DNA of 12,408 nt from an uncultured Clostridium sp. (GTDB lineage Bacteria > Bacillota > Clostridia > Clostridiales > Clostridiaceae), in contig CAKVFO010000099.1 in the NCBI GenBank assembly GCA_934746785.1, positions 1-12,408 on the forward strand. The letters are read 5' to 3'. The position numbers and the translations under genes are program-made. The notes under the pieces were generated by a model that did no database searches, was not told the DNA's origin, and was given only the letters and a program-made list of their open reading frames with translations. Of this stretch, positions 7,539 to 12,408 are shown in pieces; the stretch's first letter is position 1, and every line of letters starts with the position of its first letter.

Positions 7539-8657
7539 GGGTGTGCTTATAATTCTTGATGAAATAAAAGCTGATATAGGCACTGTAAGTATTAATGCAA
7601 TAGTACCGCATAGTCCCTCCATTATTTCTATACCAATAGAATACATATTTAAAAGTTGATTATAGGACATATTATAAGAATGCAAAATTATTAATGTACT
7701 TAAAGAACCGCCTGTAAAGGCTAGGATTAATGTGTTAGACATAGTTCCCATCATATCTTTTCCAATTGTTATACCACTTTTAAAAAGATCCTTAGATGTT
7801 AAGTTTGGATTTTTAATATGAAGTTCTTGAATTGATGAAGCTAAAGATACACTTACATCCATAACAGCACCTAAAGAAGATATAAGGATTCCAGCAAATA
7901 AAAGTCCATCAATTTTTAGATTGCTGTTTTGTGCAATATAAATAAGCTCTTCTATATCCGAAATATTATAACTTGTAATGTTTGTTATTATACCAAATAT
8001 CTTAGCTATGATTCCTGCTAAGATAACACCTATAATTGTACTTAGAATACCGCTTAAAGCTTTTTTAGTAAATCCATTAATAAGAATAATGGATACGTTA
8101 GATGTTATTACAACAATAAAAATTGCACATAAGAAAGGGGATAAGCCCCTAAATAGTAATGGAATGAAAATAAAAATTACACATATAAAAGTAAAGACAA
8201 GCCCTAAGGCAGATTGTAGGCCTTGCTTTTTACCAATAATAATTAAAAGAAAGATAAAAATCACAATGAATAAATATATGCATGGAGACCTATAATAGTT
8301 ATAGACAGAAACCTGGGTTGAACTATCACTAATATTCAAGCTGATTATTACTTTTAATCCAACTGTACAATCAGCACCATATAAATAGGATGATGAACTA
8401 GTGGCTTCAAAAGTATTTCCTTTTTCACTGCCTGATAAAACTTTTACTTTTACAATTTGTTTTCCCATTCGTGTATTATCATCTTGCAGATTATCTTTTA
8501 TAATTTCTGTTACAACTGCCTTTTCAAAAGTACTTCCCTCTCTATTAAAAAGTTCTAAGGGTTTATTTTTGTTAAGGTAAAGAGCTAATAATAAAACCAT
8601 TGCTAGTAAGATAGAAAATACTATTTTGCATATACTCTTAAATTTATTTGTTTTCAT
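7536..8657 (-). CDS. YibE/F-family multi-pass membrane protein
   Basis: Member of the YibE/F family, integral membrane proteins of unknown function. The 373 residues begin with a membrane helix (about 8-28). An extracytoplasmic, beta-rich-looking domain follows at about 30-124 (VVTEIIKDN, IVKVKVLSG, then a YGADCTVGLKV segment). The C-terminal bundle has hydrophobic stretches near 125-142, 148-166, 172-193, 200-221, 250-275, 303-325 and 345-368. Family hallmarks are GAVMDVSVSLASS (263-275) and GKDMMGTMSNTLILAF (299-314), the latter with charged residues next to a membrane helix. GGAGG (minus strand, 8665-8669) is seven bases before the ATG. It starts 26 bases after the phosphoesterase gene with no terminator between them, so the two are probably one operon. 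Family assignment is good; biochemical role is unknown. Confidence 0.85.
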   Translation of the reverse strand: MKTNKFKSICKIVFSILLAMVLLLALYLNKNKPLELFNREGSTFEKAVVTEIIKDNLQDDNTRMGKQIVKVKVLSGSEKGNTFEATSSSSYLYGADCTVGLKVIISLNISDSSTQVSVYNYYRSPCIYLFIVIFIFLLIIIGKKQGLQSALGLVFTFICVIFIFIPLLFRGLSPFLCAIFIVVITSNVSIILINGFTKKALSGILSTIIGVILAGIIAKIFGIITNITSYNISDIEELIYIAQNSNLKIDGLLFAGILISSLGAVMDVSVSLASSIQELHIKNPNLTSKDLFKSGITIGKDMMGTMSNTLILAFTGGSLSTLIILHSYNMSYNQLLNMYSIGIEIMEGLCGTIALILTVPISAFISSRIISTP

Positions 8658-8683
8658 TTATAGGCCTCCAAAAGTTTGAATTA

Positions 8684-10528
8684 TTAATTATTTATATTCT
8701 TTTTAGTTTTATCTTTTAAACGAAATGTTGATATTAAAAATCCTGAGGCTAAAATAAGTAAGGTTATAAGAGTAGATAACATAAATATATTTGATGTATC
8801 CGCTGTTTTTACACTTAGCCCATTTTCAGAAGAAGTAGGAGTGTTTGAAATACTTGTATCTGTAGCATTTTCTTCTGTAGGTTGTGAGTTATCTTTTGAA
8901 ACATTTTTATCTGTATCAGAAGAAGGAGAATTTGAGACTTTTTTAAGGTTATTCATAGATTCTTTTAAATCAGAATAGGCTTTAGTGACTGAATCTGTAT
9001 CTGCATCACTTTGAGCTAATATATTCTTTGCATATGTTAATGATTTAAACATAGATTCATAACTTTCAGGTGTATATTCATCTTTATTTATTTCTTCTCC
9101 TTTAGTAATTAAAGCTTTTAAATTTTCTTTATCTACAGATTTTACAATTGTATAAGAATTATCAATTTTTTCATTATTGTCACTTCTGTATGTATTTATA
9201 CTGAAACTTACGTCGTTAATTTCTACAACTGAATATGTAGGAATATCTTCCTGCCATCTTGCAGCTATATAGTTTTGTTTTTTAGGATATAATTCGTAAT
9301 ATTTGCTTCCAGTAGCAGAGTTAGCAGTCATATATAAGGTTCCTTTAGGGTTTATTGCTTTGCCATTTTCATAAGTAACATTTTGAATGGTATCGTTAGC
9401 TAATTGAAAAGAACGTGAATATGTATGGTCATGACCTTGTAAAACAACATCTATATTGTTATCATCAATAATTTTAGAAAAAGTTTCTCTAAGTGCTTTA
9501 CCATCACTTTCTGAGTGAGGAGCACCAGTACCATAAATATCATGGTGAAAAGTTACTATACGCCATTTTGAGTTTGGATTTTCTGAAGTTGCTTTTTTAA
9601 TAATTTCATTATGTTCAGCAGTATTTGTGTTATTACTATTTAGAAAAATAAAAAGAGCATTTCCAAAGGTATAGTAATAATCACCGCCAGCGGCTGTTGA
9701 ACCTAAATTTGAAGCGTTTGGATTGTTAAAGTGGAAAGAATAATTTGAATTTCTAGAGTCATGATTTCCGATAGTTGAAGCTATAGGAAGTGATCTTAAA
9801 ATTGAAGGGCTTAAGAAAGATGCATACTCTATTTCATTTGAAGTACTTAATGCATTATTCTTATCACTTGTATTGATTTGATCACCAGCAGATAAAAGAA
9901 AGCTTATATCAGGATTATTACTTAATGCATTATTTAAAGTGTTATTCCAATTAAAGGAGTCATTTCTACAAGCACGTTCTTGACCTAAGTTTTTTCCATC
10001 AGATGATGAAATATTATTAGCTGAAGCTCCAATTTGGGGATCTCCTACATATAAGAATTTGAAGTCTTTATTTGATTTTGTATTGTAAGAATAGGTTTTA
10101 TCAAAATTATCTGAGGTAGTATAAGAGTAGATATATTCAGTATTTTCTTCTAAGTTAGTAACTGTAACTTTATTTGAGTTATAATTTTCAACTGCAGAAG
10201 AAGAGATTCCAGTAAATATTTTAGCATTGTTAGGGAATACTCCATCCTTTACTTCTGATTTTTTTGCTATTTTAATTTTAGGAAGACCAGATTCTGAAGT
10301 TTTGCTATACCAGCAAAAGTTAAGTTCAGAAGAGTTTTTTCCAGGAGTAAGACATATGCTTGTCCAATTATTTTTTATGTTTTCCCATTTAGAAGTATAT
10401 TCTGACCAACTTAAAGTTGTTGTATCTGCTTCTGTGAATTTGTCATCAGAGTTTGCAGAAGTTGTTAATGGTGCAGTAAAGATGATAGCTGCAGCTGTTG
10501 TTAATAGTAAAGTTCTAATTTTCTTCAT
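8684..10528 (-). CDS. Exported, probably wall-anchored calcineurin-like phosphoesterase
   Basis: The 614 residues have a Sec signal peptide (1-25, likely cut after TTSA). A fibronectin-like N-terminal domain of purple acid phosphatase type (about 55-150) precedes a metallophosphoesterase domain (about 157-370). All metal-ligand motifs are present: GDPQIG (162-167), AGDQ (D216), GNHD (254-257), FHHD (327-330) and GHDH (365-368, followed by TYSR). A helical repeat at about 465-530 (YTPESYESM...LTYAKN, then AYSDLKESMNNL) resembles a FIVAR module. A Ser/Thr/Asn-rich linker leads to SVKTAD (572-577), a hydrophobic segment (581-602) and a lysine-rich tail, which together look like a sortase sorting signal. 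Expected activity is hydrolysis of phosphate esters outside the cell; the substrate is unknown. It is first in an operon with the YibE/F gene and has its own promoter. Confidence 0.88.
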   Translation of the reverse strand: MKKIRTLLLTTAAAIIFTAPLTTSANSDDKFTEADTTTLSWSEYTSKWENIKNNWTSICLTPGKNSSELNFCWYSKTSESGLPKIKIAKKSEVKDGVFPNNAKIFTGISSSAVENYNSNKVTVTNLEENTEYIYSYTTSDNFDKTYSYNTKSNKDFKFLYVGDPQIGASANNISSSDGKNLGQERACRNDSFNWNNTLNNALSNNPDISFLLSAGDQINTSDKNNALSTSNEIEYASFLSPSILRSLPIASTIGNHDSRNSNYSFHFNNPNASNLGSTAAGGDYYYTFGNALFIFLNSNNTNTAEHNEIIKKATSENPNSKWRIVTFHHDIYGTGAPHSESDGKALRETFSKIIDDNNIDVVLQGHDHTYSRSFQLANDTIQNVTYENGKAINPKGTLYMTANSATGSKYYELYPKKQNYIAARWQEDIPTYSVVEINDVSFSINTYRSDNNEKIDNSYTIVKSVDKENLKALITKGEEINKDEYTPESYESMFKSLTYAKNILAQSDADTDSVTKAYSDLKESMNNLKKVSNSPSSDTDKNVSKDNSQPTEENATDTSISNTPTSSENGLSVKTADTSNIFMLSTLITLLILASGFLISTFRLKDKTKKNINN

Positions 10529-10573
10529 TTATATTTGTTCTCCCTTCGAAATTGAGTATTTGTAACAATTAAC

Positions 10574-10601
10574 ATTATAAGGTATGAGATGTAATAAACA
10601 A
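10574..10601 (-). promoter_or_regulatory. Sigma-A-type promoter for the phosphoesterase-yibE/F operon
   Basis: On the minus strand, TTGTTT (10601-10596), a 16-base spacer and a perfect TATAAT (10579-10574) precede the gene. Transcription would start near 10567, giving a leader of about 39 bases with an AAGGGAG ribosome site. Confidence 0.65.
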
Positions 10602-10636
10602 CAAATATTAAAGAGACTTTACAAAGGGGTAAAAGG

Positions 10637-10671
10637 ATTTAACTTTCATAATATACTTTTAAAATAGTTAA
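10637..10671 (-). promoter_or_regulatory. Tandem TTAA-like hexamers upstream of the phosphoesterase promoter (possible PhoP-type site)
   Basis: Reading the minus strand, TTAACT (10671-10666), TTAAAA (10662-10657), TTATGA (10651-10646) and TTAAAT (10642-10637) recur at start-to-start steps of 9, 11 and 9 bases. PhoP boxes of Firmicutes are tandem TTAACA-like hexamers at about 11-base steps. The A+T-rich background makes chance likely, and the site is farther upstream than usual. Confidence 0.2.
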
Positions 10672-10672
10672 C

Positions 10673-10709
10673 AAAAAAACTGCTTGAATAAAAGTATCCA
10701 AACAGTTTT
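10673..10709 (-). terminator. Rho-independent terminator of ilvE
   Basis: AAAACTG (10676-10682) pairs with CAGTTTT (10703-10709), with a partly paired interior (TTG with CAA). On the minus strand the hairpin is followed by seven Ts (10679-10673). It begins 16 bases after the ilvE stop codon. Confidence 0.8.
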
Positions 10710-10724
10710 ATGAGAATATAAATT

Positions 10725-11750
10725 TTAATCTACTTTAAAAATCCATCCCTCAGGAGCTTTAACATCACCAAATTGAATTCCAACTAAAGTATCATATAAT
10801 TTTTTTGTTATAGGTCCAACTTCTGTTTCACTATAGAATACGTGAAGTTTTCCTTTATAATCTATACCACCAATTGGTGAAATAACAGCTGCAGTACCAC
10901 ATGCACCAGCTTCTTTAAATATATCAAGTTTATCTATAAATACATCTCCCTCAATAGTTTCAAGGCCAAGATATTCTTTAGCTAAATATAATAGTGAATA
11001 CTTAGTTATACTTGGTAATATTGAAGGTGATTTAGGAGTTATAAATTTATTATCTTTAGTTATACCAAAGAAGTTTGCAGAACCAACCTCTTCAATTTTT
11101 GTATGAGTAGCAGGATCAAGATAAATACAATCAGCATAACCTTTTTCAGCTGCAATTGCATGAGATTCTAATGAAGCTGCGTAGTTACCTCCAACTTTTT
11201 GTTGACCAGTACCGTAAGGAGCTGCTCTATCATAATCTGAAATCATAAAGTTTACTGGAGCCATTCCACCTTTAAAGTATGGACCTACCGGCATACAGAA
11301 TACTATAAATATGTATTCTTTTGCAGGTTTAACACCTATATTATCTCCAACTCCTATCATTAAAGGTCTTACATATAATGTTGCACCAGTTCCATATGGA
11401 GGTACAAATCTTTCATTAGCTTTAACAACTTTTTTACAAGCATCAATAAACATATCGACAGGAACTTTTGGCATTAATAATTTTCTGCAGGAGTCTTGAA
11501 ATCTTTCAGCATTTCTATCAGTTCTAAATAATTGAATGCTTCCATCTTTAGTTCTATATGCCTTTAACCCTTCAAAACATTGCTGGCCATAATGCAAAGC
11601 AGGTGATGCTTCGCTTATGACTAGCATATTATCTTCTATAAGTTTTCCTTCATCCCATTTTCCGTCTTTCCATTTTGCTATGAAACGATAATCAGTTTTA
11701 ATATAATCAAAACCAAGTTCTTCCCAGTTTATATTGGTATTTTTGTCCAT
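10725..11750 (-). CDS. ilvE: Branched-chain amino acid aminotransferase
   Basis: PLP-dependent fold-type IV transaminase for the last step of leucine, isoleucine and valine synthesis, using glutamate as amino donor. The chosen start gives 341 residues, typical of the longer bacterial BCAT group. Motifs seen are HYGQQCFEGLKAYR near residue 53, GATLYVRPL, GQQKVGGNYAAS with the PLP-binding lysine (K185), DCIYLDP, EEVGSANFFG and the ACGTAAVISPIGGI segment near the C-terminus. An in-frame ATG at 11768 would add six residues (MIGEIT) but has no ribosome site, whereas GGGGAG sits six bases before ATG 11750. It is transcribed alone, from a nearby promoter to a terminator at 10709-10673. The leader is too short for a T-box. 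Confidence 0.95.
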   Translation of the reverse strand: MDKNTNINWEELGFDYIKTDYRFIAKWKDGKWDEGKLIEDNMLVISEASPALHYGQQCFEGLKAYRTKDGSIQLFRTDRNAERFQDSCRKLLMPKVPVDMFIDACKKVVKANERFVPPYGTGATLYVRPLMIGVGDNIGVKPAKEYIFIVFCMPVGPYFKGGMAPVNFMISDYDRAAPYGTGQQKVGGNYAASLESHAIAAEKGYADCIYLDPATHTKIEEVGSANFFGITKDNKFITPKSPSILPSITKYSLLYLAKEYLGLETIEGDVFIDKLDIFKEAGACGTAAVISPIGGIDYKGKLHVFYSETEVGPITKKLYDTLVGIQFGDVKAPEGWIFKVD

Positions 11751-11756
11751 TGTAAT

Positions 11757-11762
11757 CTCCCC
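11757..11762 (-). promoter_or_regulatory. Ribosome binding site that decides the ilvE start
   Basis: GGGGAG on the minus strand ends six bases before ATG 11750. It lies downstream of the alternative ATG at 11768, so it can only serve the shorter form. Confidence 0.8.
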
Positions 11763-11787
11763 AATCATTATAATTATTCTTATAACT

Positions 11788-11815
11788 ATTGTAACACTTT
11801 ATAAAAAATGGTAAA
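11788..11815 (-). promoter_or_regulatory. Sigma-A-type promoter for ilvE
   Basis: On the minus strand, TTTACC (11815-11810), a 16-base spacer and TACAAT (11793-11788). Transcription would start near 11781, about 30 bases before the ilvE ATG. No T-box or other leader element fits in that space. Confidence 0.55.
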
Positions 11816-11843
11816 GGAGAAAATGGATAAAAAAAATAAAAAG

Positions 11844-11872
11844 TTAATAAATAAATAGTAATGCAATATAAT
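11844..11872 (+). promoter_or_regulatory. Possible promoter for the PBECR-like gene
   Basis: A perfect TATAAT (11867-11872) lies 17 bases after TTAATA (11844-11849). The -35 is weak and the region is A+T-rich, so this is tentative. It would give a leader of about 80 bases. Confidence 0.35.
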
Positions 11873-11946
11873 ATACTAAAGATATTATTATTGTTGAAAA
11901 ACTTAAGTATATTAAAAAATTATTTCTTAAAATATAAATGAGGCGT

Positions 11947-11957
11947 GGTGAGGAAGG
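11947..11957 (+). promoter_or_regulatory. Ribosome binding site favouring ATG 11959 of the PBECR-like gene
   Basis: The GGTGAGGAAGG tract lies directly before ATG 11959. The upstream in-frame ATG at 11938 is preceded only by A+T sequence without a Shine-Dalgarno match. Spacing to 11959 is a little short (about 4 bases from GGTGAGGA). Confidence 0.55.
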
Positions 11958-11958
11958 T

Positions 11959-12360
11959 ATGAGAAGTTATTATAAAGCTTATAGAAAAGTAGGACGAATA
12001 AATGCTTCTTTAGCAGGAAAGTTAGGATTTTCATTTGATGGAAGTGTATATGCCTCACCTGGGGTGTTAAGCCATATAAAAAAGCATCATGGCAGACAGC
12101 TTACAAGAATGGTTAAAGATAATCTAATCAAGGTTATTGAAAGTATAATAGAGGAGCCTGATTATATTGGTGTGGATAAAAAAAGGGGGCATAAAGGTGC
12201 TTTAGAATTAATAAAAAAAGTTGATACAACTTTGCTTTTAGGTCTTGAGGTTGATTTAGATGAAGAATATATATATGTTTCAACTCTTTATCCAATAACA
12301 AAAAGTAAGATTGATAATAGAATATATAGTGGAAGAATTATTAAGTATAAAGATTTGTAA
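11959..12360 (+). CDS. Standalone PBECR-like (Barnase/EndoU/ColicinE5/RelE-type) putative nuclease domain protein
   Basis: A single small domain of 133 residues from ATG 11959 (140 from ATG 11938). It resembles the phage-Barnase-EndoU-ColicinE5/D-RelE-like families, nuclease-fold domains described mostly in phage polyvalent proteins. Recognised features are VGRINASLAGKLGF (11-24), the VYASPGVLSHIKKHH block (30-44) with H39, H43 and H44, EEPDYIGVD (65-73), LLLGLEVDLDEEYIYVSTLYPI (two strands) and the terminal YSGRIIKY. There is no signal peptide or membrane segment, so it should be cytoplasmic. Activity on RNA is inferred from the fold only; the catalytic residues are not established. It is divergent from ilvE with no visible antitoxin-like partner inside the window. 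The assignment rests on pattern memory and needs a profile search. Confidence 0.6.
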   Translation: MRSYYKAYRKVGRINASLAGKLGFSFDGSVYASPGVLSHIKKHHGRQLTRMVKDNLIKVIESIIEEPDYIGVDKKRGHKGALELIKKVDTTLLLGLEVDLDEEYIYVSTLYPITKSKIDNRIYSGRIIKYKDL

Positions 12361-12380
12361 ACTAATATATATAATTAGTT
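12360..12380 (+). terminator. Weak hairpin after the PBECR-like gene
   Basis: AACTAAT (12360-12366) pairs with ATTAGTT (12374-12380) around a 7-base loop. The stem is A+T-rich and only a broken T-tract (ATTTGTTG) follows, so termination would be inefficient. Confidence 0.35.
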
Positions 12381-12391
12381 ATTTGTTGCAT

Positions 12392-12408
12392 AAAAAAAGA
12401 GCTAGCTT
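12392..12408 (-). terminator. Probable edge of a terminator cut by the window end
   Basis: A run of seven As followed by GAGCTAGCTT at the last bases looks like the T-tail and one arm of a hairpin terminating a minus-strand gene that enters from beyond base 12408. The partner arm is not visible. Confidence 0.35.

Noticed and set aside
7978..8295. Plus-strand open frame of 105 codons inside the yibE/F gene
   Set aside because: Antisense to conserved membrane segments and lacking a ribosome site; a shadow frame.
10227..10565. Plus-strand open frame of 112 codons opposite the phosphoesterase start
   Set aside because: It is the antisense shadow of a well-supported gene and its promoter region, without a ribosome site or recognisable domain.
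11766..11768. ATG on the minus strand at 11768 as the ilvE start
   Set aside because: No Shine-Dalgarno sequence precedes it, while GGGGAG is correctly placed for ATG 11750.
11769..11800. T-box or leucine-responsive leader in front of ilvE
   Set aside because: The promoter leaves only about 30 bases of leader, too short for a T-box, and no leader peptide is present.

Overview
The window is a low-GC, AGA-rich stretch of a spore-forming Firmicute, most likely Clostridium sensu stricto. The evidence is strong A+T bias, GGAGG-type ribosome binding sites, spoIVA, and closely packed co-directional genes. I cannot name the species. All genes read as intact except pstC, whose 5' end lies before base 1.

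Bases 1-3213 hold the distal part of a phosphate-uptake operon: pstC (partial), pstA, pstB and phoU, ending at a hairpin plus T-run. The PstS binding protein is not in the window and presumably lies upstream. Bases 3214-3453 are a 5' leader zone with a textbook sigma-A promoter (TTGACT, 17 nt, TAATAT) for der. der overlaps gpsA by one base, and gpsA ends in a strong terminator. spoIVA follows with its own leader, which contains a perfect 16-bp inverted repeat. Together der-gpsA-spoIVA cover ribosome assembly, glycerol-3-phosphate supply for lipids, and the spore coat basement layer.

From 7443 the strand switches. A bidirectional terminator separates spoIVA from a minus-strand two-gene operon: an exported, probably sortase-anchored calcineurin-like phosphoesterase (10528-8684), then a YibE/F-family membrane protein (8657-7536). 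Upstream of that operon, also on the minus strand, ilvE (branched-chain aminotransferase) has its own promoter and terminator. Divergent from ilvE is a small standalone protein resembling the phage-associated Barnase/EndoU/ColicinE5/RelE-like (PBECR) nuclease domain, the least ordinary gene here.

Most of the window is core chromosome. The items most worth a second look are the lone PBECR-like protein, the wall-anchored phosphoesterase with a non-canonical SVKTAD sorting motif paired with YibE/F, and the large dyad in front of spoIVA. I saw no CRISPR array, tRNA, rRNA, insertion sequence or prophage structural gene, and nothing that amounts to a clearly new multi-gene system.
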